Positions 8,084 to 18,970 of a DNA stretch of 64,000 nucleotides are shown here, piece by piece. Source of the stretch: Flavobacteriaceae bacterium. GTDB lineage: Bacteria; Bacteroidota; Bacteroidia; Flavobacteriales; Flavobacteriaceae. The notes under the pieces were generated by a model, which made no database searches, was not told where the DNA came from, and saw only the letters and a program-made list of their open reading frames with translations. Both the position numbers and the translations under genes were made by a program. Position 1 is the first letter of the stretch. The number at the start of each line of letters is the position of its first letter. The stretch covers positions 185,233-249,232 of the forward strand of contig JANRDC010000031.1 of the NCBI GenBank assembly GCA_030726725.1, in the 5' to 3' direction.

Positions 8084-8458
8084 TTATGCGCTGATTTTTT
8101 TTGACCAAAACCAGTAAAAAAAAGGAGCCAAAAATGCACCTATTGCATTGAATAAGAGGTCAATCCACTCAGCTGCTCGACCCACACTCATGAACATCTG
8201 CATCAATTCTACCCCCCCACTCATCAAAAAATGTCCCAAAACAGCAGAGAAAACCACTCGTTTTTGGGCCATCATCGAAGATAAATGGAGCTTTGCATTG
8301 AGGTACAAGAAAACAGCGCCAAAATAAAAGCCAAAATGTGCGGCTTTATCGATGTAAGGGATGGATACATCGGGGGCATCATCGCTGGGCACCAAACTCA
8401 AGTAGAGCACCAGAGACAACCAAAGTGTGTACAGGGTCCAGCGGGTAAATTTACGCAC
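8084..8458 (-). CDS. VanZ-like membrane protein
   Basis: A 124-residue protein with four predicted helices. The motif [19 protein letters not shown] and later VELMQMF...[13 protein letters not shown] fit the VanZ-like family, in which the aspartate and histidine of DKxxH are conserved. Function in this family is unclear; one member affects teicoplanin resistance. The start codon is GTG at 8458, overlapping the gcvH stop by 8 bases; no ATG is available before the first helix. It is translationally coupled to gcvH, an arrangement I believe is common in Flavobacteriia. Confidence 0.8.
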   Translation of the reverse strand: MRKFTRWTLYTLWLSLVLYLSLVPSDDAPDVSIPYIDKAAHFGFYFGAVFLYLNAKLHLSSMMAQKRVVFSAVLGHFLMSGGVELMQMFMSVGRAAEWIDLLFNAIGAFLAPFFYWFWSKKISA

Positions 8459-8831
8459 CGATTAATGCTGCATAAGCAGCGGCATCCATCAACCCATCCA
8501 ACTCACCGGCATTTTTGATGTCCAATTTGATCATCCAACCAGCGCCATAGGGATCTGTATTGACCAACTCGGGGTTATCCGCCAAATCTGGATTCAATTC
8601 AGTGACTGTTCCACTCAAAGGAGAAAACAAATCAGAGACCGTTTTTACAGCTTCAACGGTGCCGAAAACTTGGTCCTGAGCCACCTCTTCATCCAAGGTG
8701 TCCACCTCGACATAAACGATATCACCCAATTCTCCTTGGGCAAATGCAGTGATGCCAATAGTGGCAGTGTTTCCTTCCACACGAACCCATTCGTGCTCTT
8801 TGGTGTACTTTAATTCAGCTGGTATGTTCAT
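8451..8831 (-). CDS. gcvH: Glycine cleavage system H protein
   Basis: Cytoplasmic lipoyl carrier of 126 residues, the standard length. The lipoylated lysine is K63 in [15 protein letters not shown], and the fold's start EHEWVRVEG and the glycine-rich LSGTV region are intact. It shuttles the aminomethyl group between the P, T and L proteins; none of those genes are in this window. The gene lies between sprA and the VanZ-like gene. TATTTTTG at 8851-8858 (minus strand) is a possible -7 box, with a TTG 22 bases upstream at 8881-8883, slightly longer spacing than the other promoters here. Confidence 0.96.
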   Translation of the reverse strand: MNIPAELKYTKEHEWVRVEGNTATIGITAFAQGELGDIVYVEVDTLDEEVAQDQVFGTVEAVKTVSDLFSPLSGTVTELNPDLADNPELVNTDPYGAGWMIKLDIKNAGELDGLMDAAAYAALIGA

Positions 8832-8872
8832 TTTTAGTATTTATGAGCAACAAAAATAAATGATTCTGTGGA

Positions 8873-11800
8873 TTAGTTGCCAAAATTATAACGCAAACTA
8901 AATCCTGTATTGAGCGACTGTTGGGCAAAAGCTGTCGATACCGCATACTTGGATCGATTGAAGTCGTAAAAAAACTGAGCGCTTAAGTTTTGGCTCAGGG
9001 CGTAGTCGGCAGAGATTTTGGTGGTAAATAAGTATTGGCCAGCGCTGATATCTGTCTGAGCCAGATCTAAATACCGCACTACGGTGAGGTTGTCGCGCAA
9101 ACTAAATGCAGCTTTAAGATTTAGATCCCCCGACAGACTTCTGCGCCCACCCCCTAGCCTGGTGTTCATTTTTAAGTCTTTGATGCGGTATCCCATGCCC
9201 AAAGTGAATTCAGTACCCCGCATTTCTGTCAATAGTTTGTTGTCAAAGTTCATAGACAGCGCCCGATCCATTTTCGTCTCGAACAAGAAACTCAACGAAG
9301 TAGTTGTTTCAAAATCTACCAGAATCAAAGGATTGAATTGATCCGTCAGTACTACATTGTTGAAAATCAACTCCGGTCTTATGTCCAAGGTTTGGGGATC
9401 AATCCTGGTGTTGGTCTTCTCCAGGTTAGAAGAATAGCCATTAATGCTCATAGCTCCTCGATAACCGTGGGTGATCGAAAAACGGTTAAAGCGATCTTTA
9501 AACCAATCCAGCCTCATCAAACCGGTGTATTTCAAATTCCAATTCGGCAACGGTTTGGCTGCAAATGGATCCAAAACAACCTTTCCCGGGTCAACCGAGC
9601 GGTAAGCGGATAAAAAAGCCGGCAACAGTACCTCTGGCTGAGTTTTTCCATATCGCTCAGGAAATCCATCACCATCGACCAAGACGCCCTCCTCTGGGTC
9701 TAAACCGGTATTTAATCGCTGAGCGATCACTATTCTGTGGTCTTTCATTTGTTCAAAAACCTCTGATTGGGATTGATCAGCCGGCTTGAAAAAGCTCCCC
9801 ACAAGCACTGTGGACATACTGAAGTTCCCTGTTTCATTACCCAATTGCTGGAGATATTCAAACCCCGTGGAAGGGGATGATTTAACTTGAAAATTCTCTT
9901 TGTAGGTAACCGCATGAGTCTGGTCCATGGACAAATCAACAGTTAAATCAGGGATGGGTTGAGCGGTAGCCTCCAGAGTAAATGTATGGTTGTCCAAGCG
10001 GACATAAGGATCGTTAAAATCTTCAAAGGTGGTCAGCCAACCATTTTTGGCCGCCAAAAATCGCACATCAGACTGACTGCCCCAAATAAATCCTGAACTG
10101 GGTTTTTGGGTCCCTAAAAATCCGATTCTCTGGGTGAAGCCAGGCAATAACTGACCATTGTTCTCGGTGTAGTTAGCACTAACCCTTTTTAAAGCGCTGA
10201 CGAGCGACCACAAACTCCAGGACTGATCTGGATTGCTGTTGGGCATTCCCAGATACTTATAGAGTTTGTTCATGTCCATGTTGACAGACAAGTTTTGGGT
10301 TTGGGCATTTTGCACCTGATTCATTTCTCCACCCGAAACATTGCGCAGCGAAGCCCCTCCTCTGGTCCATTCAAAACTACTGGTGTAGGTATAAGCACCA
10401 TCTGCAAAGGCGAGTATCGGAATCTTTGCGAAAGGCAATGCGTAATTCAGCTGCAGGTCTTGATTAAAGCGCTCTGAGGAACCGGGATCGAAAATGCCGT
10501 GCCAAACAGATAGGGATTCTATAATTCCAGAAAGCTGATCTTCAGGATTGTTAAAATAATTGCGCACCAAATTATTGGATGAAGCGGTTAAGTTGAGTCG
10601 CAACGACTTGGTGATGTCGTGATTGATGGTGTATTGCCATTGGAACAGATAGTTGCGCTGCTGTAAGAAAGGCAAGGCCAATGACTCGACTCCAGGCGCT
10701 TGAATGTCCCTAAATCTCTGGGCGCTAAACACGCGATCCACCTTGGTGTTAAACGACACATCGCTGGGCATAAAGTTAAGGTTGATTTCTTTTAACCACT
10801 GCCAATACCCTCCGGTAAGCACTGAGTCTTTTTTGGCTAGGGGTGCCCACTCCAAGGGTTTAAACTGGTGACCGTATAATACTCCGAGGTTTAATTGTTC
10901 TTCGACTTGAGCAGCCACCTCAAAATCACGGTGCTGCATTCGATTGAATCCGTAGTTTAAGGTCCAATTTTCTAAGTCGTAAAACCTGGACTCCGGGTTT
11001 TGATTTTCGGTTTTATTTTTCTTTAACCCAACGATATTAACACTGGTTCTTTTGGTGTAATCTTGGGCTTGTTCCAACAATTGATCCCCTTGACTTCCCG
11101 ATGCTGTAGACAAGCGATCTGCCAAATTCAAATCCTCATAAACCGGATCGAACTCTGGAGTGATCAGGGTTTCACTGACGCCGAGATTTAGAGGCAATTG
11201 AATGCCTAGGCTTTTGGGCAATAACTGCCCAACGTTGATGTTGGTCATTAGATCATAAGATTGGGCATCTTCTCGACTGCGTTCTGAAGGCATTTGGTCT
11301 ACCGATCCAAATCCAGAGGTAGACACACGCGCATTGGCCGAAACATCAATTAGGTCAGCCATGTTGGCGTCTAAAGCCGCTATCCCAGCCCAACCTCCTT
11401 GATTGTCCAGTCCCGTCAATCTCAACTCGTTAAACCACACTTGTCCTCTTGCCCTGCTCGGCGATTGGTTTTTGACACCCACCATGATGCCGCGCACAGA
11501 GGCTAAAGAAGGATTTCCGCGAATGGCCACCCGCATCACCCCCTGGGTTTGAGGCGTATTTGCCGCAACGGGAATCAAAGCCCCTGAAAGATAGTCGTAG
11601 TACTGCACGCGATCTAAGGTTTGGTCGTTGATGCCCTGAGCCTTGATTTGCGACAAGACCTCCAAAGGAATATCAATTTCATTAGCGCTCGGCCATATGT
11701 CCACATCTGCTAGAGAGCCATGTGGCGTGAATGTAAGGGGCAATTCTATTTGGTAATAGTTTTCAGTAAAATCAGTACCAAAACGCAGCACACCAATCAA

Positions 11801-14800
11801 CGGAGTTTGATCAATGGGATAATCGTTGGGATTGATCGTCTCCGCATGCATCATCATTTTCAGGTTTTTGTACTGCCTAAAATCAAATTGAGTGTTCTTG
11901 AAAACTGCTCGGGTATCGTTAGACTCTAAAAACTTAACCGTGAGGGCCAAAGACTGTTCATTTTGGCGAATCACTGTATTGTTATTGTTGAGTTGTTCCC
12001 GAACCAAACCAGGGGGCAAGACATAAGGAACGGGTGTTCTGTTGCTGTTTTCCTCGATGTTAAAGGTTTGCACATCGACTGAGGTCAGGTCATCAGTGGG
12101 GTCTATATCACTGGGGTCCAACGATTTGTTGTACAATCGCCAATCTCCGCGCACGAGATCCAAGGTGGCAAATCGCATCACCAAAGGTTTACTAAAACCG
12201 GTTAAATACATCCGCATAAAGCTGATTGACCTAAAATCCGCAATACCCCCCACCGCTTCATCAAAAGCCTGAACAGGGATTTTGTACTGTATCCACCGGG
12301 TCCTTACCTGACTTCCATCAGGTAATTTGGGACTGAGTGACTCTTTGATATCGGTGACAAACCGGTCGTTGATCGTGGTGTTTGGTTTGACTTCAATGCG
12401 GTAAGAATAATAGCTATCTATGGTATTCATCGTCAAGTCGCGATCCAAATCCTCTACATCTGGCAAGGTGGTCGATCCGCGATTCAGGTTACCTACTTCC
12501 ACAGGTGCATTTTGCTCTGGATTGTTGTAATCCCTGTAGCGGTCCAACAAACTTCCGGAGGCGTTGAGGTAAAAACGGTAATTGTCCAAAGCGTAGTCTG
12601 GACCTGGATTATTGCGGTATATCTCCCCCTCTTGATCATCGGAAAGCCCATCAAAACCAACATCTTGAAGCTTGCGATTTTCCGAGTCTGTATCAAAAGC
12701 ATACACCAATGACTGGGCGGCAGGTACTTTGCCCCAAGAGGTTTCTGAAGAAATACTTGTCCCCAATCGATCTGGCAAACCGTTTTCATACTGCTTCTTC
12801 CCATCTTTGAGTATGTCTTCGGAAATATTTCCTAAGTCGATCACCAAATGCCCAGGATTGTTGTCATCGGAAAGTCCGTCGACAAAAGGATCCATCAACC
12901 AGAACTGGACAAATCCTACGTTGGCTTGTTCAAAATTGGTGGTGTTTAGGGCGCGCATAATACCACCCCATTTCTCGTCTTTGGGCAGGGTATTGAATTG
13001 TGGATTATTGTTGTACGGTCCCTTAGCCTGGGGATCATACATCAAATCCAAAGTGGATTGTATGGTAGTCTGGCCTTGAACTACATCTATCTGCGGAAAA
13101 ATTTCTTCGATATACACCCTTCGAGTAGGGTTGGTCGATAGGTCTTCATTGGTCACTCCAGCAGGTCGTTGCAAGCTGTAAAACACCGGATCTATGGTGT
13201 ACCAAGCAAGTTTAGATCGGGTATATCCGTTGCGTAAATTTTCAGGATCGGCGGGACTGTTTCCGTATAATTGACCTGCGTTTCCAAAGGCCAAGGGGGT
13301 GCTCGCCAAACTCCATCCCAAGGCGCCGCGCACATCAATCATGGATTGCGCGCCTTCAAAGTCATCGACATAAGTGGTGATTTCACCTCTGAACTCGGAA
13401 AATTTGGGCGCGCCTGGCTTAAGCACCGCCATCTCAGCGCGGAATGAAAGGTTGGATGGAGCATCGGTTTCCACAAAGGGGAGCCTATTGGCCAATCGTG
13501 TTAAAAAAGGAACCTCTGAACTGTACATGGCGTTAAACCCAAACACAGAATTATTGATCGGCTCTGTTCCATAGTTCGCTTTTTGGGTCAATGGCCTTTC
13601 GTTGATGTTGAGATAGGTACCTCCGAGCATCCAGCGATCACTGAGCTTATGTTGGACATTCAGCCCCGTAAATCGCTTGTTTTGCTGACCGAAAACCGCA
13701 TTGTTTTCCACGTCGATTTGAATGGGCGTATTGGAAGCTTCTAGACTTGGATCCAACAATTGAACGGTTCCTGCTGCATAATTCACCGAATAATCGATGC
13801 CTTCCTGCAACAACCGATTTCCCGCCCTAACCTTGACAGAACCTCTGGGCACATTATACGCACCAATTGGAATACCATTATATCCGGCTGACTTGTACTG
13901 ACCCTTAAGTATGAATTTGTTTTTCTCAGGAGATTCTAGTGCGGCTGCTTTAGTCTTGCGATACAAATCCCTAAACACATATTTTTTCTGATTTTCGTTA
14001 TACCCTTGATCGTTATCCCTGTCATACACACCCGAACCCAATATATCGAACAGGTGACGACCAAACGGCTCTACTTGGGTAAACAAGATGCTCCCCGTGC
14101 GCAGGTTGATCGTGCGACCCGGTATAAAATCAAAGAAACCATCTCCCCCAGCCTGCTCGTCCTGGTATGCATTTAGTCTGTCCAGGTTAAACACATCCAA
14201 CAAGATGCGCTGATCTAGGGGCTTGGGCGACTTTGGCCATCCCTGATCACTGACTGGAGTGATATAATTCCTGGGACTAGGATCAGCATAAAGTATGTTA
14301 AATCGAAAATCTTCAGGACTCAATTGATAAGCTCCGGTCGGATAAATATTCTTCATCATCAAATCCCAAATCGGATCCTTCACGCTGGTGATATTGCTCT
14401 TCAGCAGCTTGAGGATCAGGGCGTTGTTCTGTAATGTCGGTTGTTGGCTGGTACCCCCCAAGGTGGTAGATTCAATTCCGCCGTTGGCAAATTCGCCCAC
14501 TTGGTAGACCACGCCCTTATAGGTGTACTGGAAGGCAACCGCCAGCACCTCATCCGCATTTAACGTCTGGCTCAAGGACAAATAACCCAACTGGGAATCA
14601 TAGAAATAATCCCGTTCAGGCTCTAGCTTGCGCGCATTCTCCAAAATCGTATAATCAAATCCGGGCTGGGGCAGATAACTGCCGGTATTCAAGGAATTGG
14701 CCACAGTACCTAAATCGCGTATACCGGAACTCAGGGCACCTCCAGCCAGGCCGATGAGTTCAGGATCATAAGCATTGGCCTTATTGTCTGGCAAATAAGG

Positions 14801-16015
14801 CGAAGTGGGTGATTTAAAAAAATCTGCAGGCGCATTGGGCGACCTTCCAATCACCGTGTTTTCCGGCTTTGACTCTCCCAAATCCTGAAGTGCTACAATA
14901 TGACGCACACTGTTGGTCTGCTGCATTCTGTTGGTCACCCAAACTTCAATTCTGGTGATTTGCACTTGTGAGTTGATATACGGGTATTGCGCCAAGGCTT
15001 GATCGTATTGATCCCTGAAAAAATGAGATAAAAAGAAGTGCCTATCTTCCTCGTAATCCCATCCTGAAACGGAGAAATCTTTCATGGTACCTCCCCCTTG
15101 AGCCAAAACAGAGTTGTTTTGAGACCTTTGTTCTGCCAAGACCGCAGTAACAGTGGTGCGTCCAAATTTCATTTCTGTTTTAATTCCAAACAAACTTTGA
15201 GCCCCTTGAATCAATGAACTGGTCAAGGGCATGCTGAGGTCACCGATTTCTACATTTTGCAGAATATTGTCCTCCTCTCCGTTAAACGCCTTGTTTTGGC
15301 TGCCAGACAGGGGATTGTCTACCTGTAAGCCCGTGACATCAGCCACCGTAGGCGGAGTGTAAGCCACTTTGATCAAATTTTGGAAATCAAAGGTGGCTTT
15401 GGTATTGTAGTTGGCGTTGATCGACAATCGCGAACCTATTTTTCCCACCAGACCCAAGCTGATGTCCTGATCAAAATCGAAAGCGAGGGTGGATCTATTT
15501 CGGGGGGAAATAGAAGGGTTGTCGTTCTTTTGCCAGAGCACACCCAAATCTACCCCTACCTGACCTTGGGGGATTAACGACACTTCATCGCCACCAAAAA
15601 TAGACTTAAGGGCTTCGCTTTTAAGCGCATACCCCGGCAGTAAATTTTTGTCTTTTTGCTTTTCCTGATCGGTTTGCGCGTAGGCATCTATTTTGTCCTG
15701 AAGGTAGATGCGCGACTGTTGGCGGTCGACCATGGACCAATACTGTTGGGGCGTCAACATCAATGGGGCCCCAAATGTGTATCCCGATAACCCTGATTGG
15801 CGCACATACATATCCGTTTCAGGGTCGTAAACATAAGATTCAACCACCCCAGAAATAGGAGGCAATACAAGCGGCTTAGTCACTACTGCAGCGGAATCCT
15901 GAGTCGCAGAAGGTGCTACGGGCTGATTTTCTTGGGCAAATGCTGACCAACCGAATAGCAAAAAAACAGCTATTGGCCGCAACCATTTCCAAAAATGCCC
16001 GTGAATAGTCAACAA
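8873..16015 (-). CDS. sprA: SprA, outer-membrane translocon of the type IX secretion system
   Basis: A 2380-residue outer-membrane protein, close to the roughly 2400 of Flavobacterium SprA (SovA in Porphyromonas). SprA forms the very large beta-barrel channel through which type IX secretion substrates, including gliding adhesins, pass. The N-terminus has a signal peptide (about 1-27, ...FGWSAFA|QEN); the rest is beta-strand-rich with many aromatic/polar alternating segments and ends in the typical outer-membrane C-terminus SLRYNFGN. No ATG is available: the frame opens after a stop at 16037-16039 and the first usable codons are TTG at 16015 and 16012. Located 10 bases after ruvA and 41 bases before gcvH, in the order maeB-ruvA-sprA-gcvH that I know from Flavobacteriia. 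Its presence means the cell has type IX secretion. Confidence 0.96.
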   Translation of the reverse strand: MLTIHGHFWKWLRPIAVFLLFGWSAFAQENQPVAPSATQDSAAVVTKPLVLPPISGVVESYVYDPETDMYVRQSGLSGYTFGAPLMLTPQQYWSMVDRQQSRIYLQDKIDAYAQTDQEKQKDKNLLPGYALKSEALKSIFGGDEVSLIPQGQVGVDLGVLWQKNDNPSISPRNRSTLAFDFDQDISLGLVGKIGSRLSINANYNTKATFDFQNLIKVAYTPPTVADVTGLQVDNPLSGSQNKAFNGEEDNILQNVEIGDLSMPLTSSLIQGAQSLFGIKTEMKFGRTTVTAVLAEQRSQNNSVLAQGGGTMKDFSVSGWDYEEDRHFFLSHFFRDQYDQALAQYPYINSQVQITRIEVWVTNRMQQTNSVRHIVALQDLGESKPENTVIGRSPNAPADFFKSPTSPYLPDNKANAYDPELIGLAGGALSSGIRDLGTVANSLNTGSYLPQPGFDYTILENARKLEPERDYFYDSQLGYLSLSQTLNADEVLAVAFQYTYKGVVYQVGEFANGGIESTTLGGTSQQPTLQNNALILKLLKSNITSVKDPIWDLMMKNIYPTGAYQLSPEDFRFNILYADPSPRNYITPVSDQGWPKSPKPLDQRILLDVFNLDRLNAYQDEQAGGDGFFDFIPGRTINLRTGSILFTQVEPFGRHLFDILGSGVYDRDNDQGYNENQKKYVFRDLYRKTKAAALESPEKNKFILKGQYKSAGYNGIPIGAYNVPRGSVKVRAGNRLLQEGIDYSVNYAAGTVQLLDPSLEASNTPIQIDVENNAVFGQQNKRFTGLNVQHKLSDRWMLGGTYLNINERPLTQKANYGTEPINNSVFGFNAMYSSEVPFLTRLANRLPFVETDAPSNLSFRAEMAVLKPGAPKFSEFRGEITTYVDDFEGAQSMIDVRGALGWSLASTPLAFGNAGQLYGNSPADPENLRNGYTRSKLAWYTIDPVFYSLQRPAGVTNEDLSTNPTRRVYIEEIFPQIDVVQGQTTIQSTLDLMYDPQAKGPYNNNPQFNTLPKDEKWGGIMRALNTTNFEQANVGFVQFWLMDPFVDGLSDDNNPGHLVIDLGNISEDILKDGKKQYENGLPDRLGTSISSETSWGKVPAAQSLVYAFDTDSENRKLQDVGFDGLSDDQEGEIYRNNPGPDYALDNYRFYLNASGSLLDRYRDYNNPEQNAPVEVGNLNRGSTTLPDVEDLDRDLTMNTIDSYYSYRIEVKPNTTINDRFVTDIKESLSPKLPDGSQVRTRWIQYKIPVQAFDEAVGGIADFRSISFMRMYLTGFSKPLVMRFATLDLVRGDWRLYNKSLDPSDIDPTDDLTSVDVQTFNIEENSNRTPVPYVLPPGLVREQLNNNNTVIRQNEQSLALTVKFLESNDTRAVFKNTQFDFRQYKNLKMMMHAETINPNDYPIDQTPLIGVLRFGTDFTENYYQIELPLTFTPHGSLADVDIWPSANEIDIPLEVLSQIKAQGINDQTLDRVQYYDYLSGALIPVAANTPQTQGVMRVAIRGNPSLASVRGIMVGVKNQSPSRARGQVWFNELRLTGLDNQGGWAGIAALDANMADLIDVSANARVSTSGFGSVDQMPSERSREDAQSYDLMTNINVGQLLPKSLGIQLPLNLGVSETLITPEFDPVYEDLNLADRLSTASGSQGDQLLEQAQDYTKRTSVNIVGLKKNKTENQNPESRFYDLENWTLNYGFNRMQHRDFEVAAQVEEQLNLGVLYGHQFKPLEWAPLAKKDSVLTGGYWQWLKEINLNFMPSDVSFNTKVDRVFSAQRFRDIQAPGVESLALPFLQQRNYLFQWQYTINHDITKSLRLNLTASSNNLVRNYFNNPEDQLSGIIESLSVWHGIFDPGSSERFNQDLQLNYALPFAKIPILAFADGAYTYTSSFEWTRGGASLRNVSGGEMNQVQNAQTQNLSVNMDMNKLYKYLGMPNSNPDQSWSLWSLVSALKRVSANYTENNGQLLPGFTQRIGFLGTQKPSSGFIWGSQSDVRFLAAKNGWLTTFEDFNDPYVRLDNHTFTLEATAQPIPDLTVDLSMDQTHAVTYKENFQVKSSPSTGFEYLQQLGNETGNFSMSTVLVGSFFKPADQSQSEVFEQMKDHRIVIAQRLNTGLDPEEGVLVDGDGFPERYGKTQPEVLLPAFLSAYRSVDPGKVVLDPFAAKPLPNWNLKYTGLMRLDWFKDRFNRFSITHGYRGAMSINGYSSNLEKTNTRIDPQTLDIRPELIFNNVVLTDQFNPLILVDFETTTSLSFLFETKMDRALSMNFDNKLLTEMRGTEFTLGMGYRIKDLKMNTRLGGGRRSLSGDLNLKAAFSLRDNLTVVRYLDLAQTDISAGQYLFTTKISADYALSQNLSAQFFYDFNRSKYAVSTAFAQQSLNTGFSLRYNFGN

Positions 16016-16025
16016 AAAACTACAA

Positions 16026-16607
16026 TTATATCTGTTTTAGGGTCATTTTGATCAAGTCTTCCACGGTTAATGAGGGATTAGCCTGATCAATTTTCTCCAA
16101 AATAGGTTCAGCGGACTTGCGGCTGAAGCCCAAGATCTCTAACGCAGATAACGCTTCTTCTTTGTTTGTATTGTGTGGAGATGCTATAGTTTTTGAATCC
16201 CCAGACAACTTAAACATCTTGTCTTTCAAGTCCAAGATAATGCGCTGGGCAGTTTTGGCGCCAATCCCTTTGATGCTCTGTATCAACCGAACATCTTCGC
16301 GAATCACTGCATCCTTTAACTCACTGGGCGAAACCGAGGAGAGCATGGTGCGCGCAGTGTTGGTGCCTATTCCTGAAACAGAGAGCAGCAAGCGGAAAAT
16401 GGCGCGTTCAAAATCATCGCAAAATCCATAAAGCGTATGGCTGTCCTCTTTGATGTGTAGGTGGGTCAACAACTTGATTTGCTCTTGGTCCCCCAACTGG
16501 CTATAGGTATGTAAGGAGACATGCACCTCATAGCCCACGCCTTGGCATTCAATGACTACATGTGTGGGGTATTTCTCAGACAGTCTTCCTTGGAGATACG
16601 CGATCAT
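16026..16607 (-). CDS. ruvA: Holliday junction branch migration protein RuvA
   Basis: A 193-residue protein with the expected three domains: N-terminal OB-fold ([20 protein letters not shown]), tandem helix-hairpin-helix motifs in the middle (LLSVSGIGTNTARTML and IQSIKGIGAKTAQRIILDLKD), and a short C-terminal domain III that regulates RuvB (from about residue 148). RuvA tetramers hold the Holliday junction while RuvB, encoded separately at 21721-22743, drives branch migration. The ATG overlaps the maeB stop by 4 bases, and sprA follows 10 bases after its stop. Confidence 0.97.
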   Translation of the reverse strand: MIAYLQGRLSEKYPTHVVIECQGVGYEVHVSLHTYSQLGDQEQIKLLTHLHIKEDSHTLYGFCDDFERAIFRLLLSVSGIGTNTARTMLSSVSPSELKDAVIREDVRLIQSIKGIGAKTAQRIILDLKDKMFKLSGDSKTIASPHNTNKEEALSALEILGFSRKSAEPILEKIDQANPSLTVEDLIKMTLKQI

Positions 16608-18892
16608 AGACTCGTTTTTTTGTTTTGAACACGCTCTTGGGCATCAATCGCTGTAAGGGCGGCCATATTGACCATTTCCTGAACACTGGCGCCGAGTTGA
16701 ATCAAGTGAATCGGGTGCTTGAGCCCCATTAAAAACGGTCCAATCGAATCCGCTTGATTGACTTCTTTGAGCAATTTATAGGTGATATTGGCCGACTCGA
16801 GATTCGGAAAAACCAAAGTGTTCACTTTCTTGCCCGCGATCTTTGAAAAGGGAAATATTCTTTGGTGCAAATCCTTGTTTAAGGCAAAATCGAGTTGTAA
16901 TTCACCGTCGACCAGCAGATCAGGATGTTGGGTATGGAGCATTTTTACAGCCTGTTTTACCTTGGTGGCATGGGGGTGTTCTGAGGTGCCAAAATTAGCG
17001 TAGGACAACATAGCGATCACAGGCTCAAATCCAAAGGTACGCACAACCTGGGCGGTCATCAGCGCTATTTCTGCCAGTTGTTCAGCGGTGGGATCAATGT
17101 TCATGGTCGTATCCGCCAAAAACAAGGGCCCTCTTTCGGTAATCATAATATTAGTGGAAGCCACCCTGCCCACACCAGGCGCACGTCCAATCAGTTCTAA
17201 AATAGGCTTAGCCACCATCGCATAAGGTCTGGAATAACCTGAGATCATACCGTCTGCATCACCCTCCAAAACCATCATGGCTCCGTAGTGGTTGCGCTCT
17301 TTCATTTTGTTTTCTGCGATGTATTGGGTGATCCCTGTGCGCCTTCTCGACTCCCAATAAGCCTGTCCATATACCTTTCGCTTGGCCTTAGCTGCATCGT
17401 CTTTGGGATCTACAATACACAAATCAGCTTCAAATTCAAGCTCTTCCATCAGCGCCTTGATCACATCCGCATGACCCAACAAGACAGGAATAGCAATCCC
17501 TTCCTCATAAACAAATTGCGCAGCCTTGAGGACATCTAAATGATCTGCCTCGGCAAAAACGATTCTCTTCAAATCCAATTTGGCCCTGTTGTGCATTTGG
17601 CGAATGAGCTTGTTGTCATTCCCTGAACGGGACAACAAATCTTCTCGGTACTTGTCCCAATCTTCAATGGGGTTGATGGCCACTCCGCTTTCCACAGCAG
17701 CTTTAGCTACAGCCACAGGAATAGTGCCGATCAATCTGGGATCAAAGGGTTTGGGTATGATGTAATCCTTGCCAAACGCCAAACGGGTTTCCCCGTAGGT
17801 AATATTCACTTGTTCTGGCACCACTTCTTTGGTCAATTCAGCCAGAGCACGCACTGCGGCAACCTTCATCGCTTCATTGATTTTGGTCGCCCGCACATCC
17901 AAGGCCCCCCTGAATATATAGGGGAATCCAAGCACATTGTTCACCTGATTGGGATAGTCAGAACGACCTGTAGCCATAATGATGTCTGGCCTGGTAGCAC
18001 ATGCGACGTGGTAGTCTATTTCAGGATTTGGATTAGCTAAGGCAAACACGATAGGGGTATCCGCCATGGAAAGCAACATTTCAGGCGTCACGACATCAGC
18101 AATCGAAAGACCGATAAAAACATCAGCCCCAACCATGGCTTCTTCCAAAGTATTCAAGTCTCGGTCTGTGGCAAATTCTGCTTTTTCAGCAGTTAAGTCC
18201 GGCCGATCGCGTCTGATCACCCCCTTGGAATCCAACATGATCATCTGAGACTCTTGAGCCCCCAACGCCTTGTACAACTTGGTACAAGAAACCGCTGCGG
18301 CACCAGCTCCATTGATGACAATCGTCACTTGATCCATTGATTTTTGCGCTACTTCCAAGGCGTTGAGCAACGCAGCAGCAGAGATAATAGCGGTACCGTG
18401 TTGGTCATCGTGCATGACCGGAATATCCAACTCTTCTTTTAAACGACGTTCAATTTCAAAAGCCTCAGGGGCTTTGATGTCCTCTAAATTAATCCCCCCA
18501 AAACTCGGAGCAATTCGCTTTACGGTATCTACAAAAGCATCTACATCTTTAGCGTCCACCTCAATATCAATACTGTCAATATCTGCAAAAATCTTAAAGA
18601 GCAAAGCCTTGCCCTCCATAACGGGTTTGGAGGCTAAAGGGCCTATATCCCCTAATCCCAAAACAGCAGTTCCATTGGAAATTACCGCTACTAGGTTCCC
18701 TTTTGCCGTATACTTATAAGCGTTGTTTGGATCTTTTTCAATCTCTAAACAGGGCTCTGCAACTCCAGGAGAATATGCCAAAGCTAAATCGCGCTGTGTG
18801 GCGTAAGGCTTGGTCGGTACTATTTTAATTTTGCCCGGTTGTGGCTTGGCGTGATACACCAAAGCTTCACGCCTTAATTTTGAATGTGCCAT
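16604..18892 (-). CDS. maeB: NADP-dependent malic enzyme with phosphotransacetylase-like domain
   Basis: A 762-residue bifunctional-architecture malic enzyme: an N-terminal malic enzyme half (about 1-420) with YSPGVAEPC, the metal-binding [10 protein letters not shown] and a nucleotide fold around [10 protein letters not shown]; and a C-terminal phosphate acetyl/butyryltransferase-like half (about 430-760, [35 protein letters not shown]). It converts malate to pyruvate with NADPH. In characterised MaeB proteins the C-terminal half binds acetyl-CoA as a regulator rather than acting as an enzyme. I chose the ATG at 18892 ([15 protein letters not shown]) because the longer frame would run into the upstream terminator hairpin. 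TATCTTTG at 18910-18917 is a plausible -7 box 17 bases upstream. It heads the maeB-ruvA-sprA unit. Confidence 0.95.
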   Translation of the reverse strand: MAHSKLRREALVYHAKPQPGKIKIVPTKPYATQRDLALAYSPGVAEPCLEIEKDPNNAYKYTAKGNLVAVISNGTAVLGLGDIGPLASKPVMEGKALLFKIFADIDSIDIEVDAKDVDAFVDTVKRIAPSFGGINLEDIKAPEAFEIERRLKEELDIPVMHDDQHGTAIISAAALLNALEVAQKSMDQVTIVINGAGAAAVSCTKLYKALGAQESQMIMLDSKGVIRRDRPDLTAEKAEFATDRDLNTLEEAMVGADVFIGLSIADVVTPEMLLSMADTPIVFALANPNPEIDYHVACATRPDIIMATGRSDYPNQVNNVLGFPYIFRGALDVRATKINEAMKVAAVRALAELTKEVVPEQVNITYGETRLAFGKDYIIPKPFDPRLIGTIPVAVAKAAVESGVAINPIEDWDKYREDLLSRSGNDNKLIRQMHNRAKLDLKRIVFAEADHLDVLKAAQFVYEEGIAIPVLLGHADVIKALMEELEFEADLCIVDPKDDAAKAKRKVYGQAYWESRRRTGITQYIAENKMKERNHYGAMMVLEGDADGMISGYSRPYAMVAKPILELIGRAPGVGRVASTNIMITERGPLFLADTTMNIDPTAEQLAEIALMTAQVVRTFGFEPVIAMLSYANFGTSEHPHATKVKQAVKMLHTQHPDLLVDGELQLDFALNKDLHQRIFPFSKIAGKKVNTLVFPNLESANITYKLLKEVNQADSIGPFLMGLKHPIHLIQLGASVQEMVNMAALTAIDAQERVQNKKTSL

Positions 18893-18930
18893 ATCGTCTA
18901 AATCTACCCCAAAGATAAGTTTATTGAAAC

Positions 18931-18960
18931 AAAAACGGGTGCCTTGAGGCACCCGTTTTT
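18931..18960 (-). terminator. Intrinsic terminator after the symporter gene
   Basis: A 13-bp perfect stem (AAAAACGGGTGCC/GGCACCCGTTTTT) with loop TTGA; on the minus strand it lies 10 bases after the symporter stop and ends in a T run. It isolates maeB from upstream transcription. Confidence 0.9.
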
Positions 18961-18970
18961 GGGGAACTTA

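Noticed and set aside
16604..17600. Separate phosphotransacetylase gene fused by frameshift to malic enzyme
   Set aside because: The frame is continuous and the fusion is the normal domain structure of MaeB proteins.
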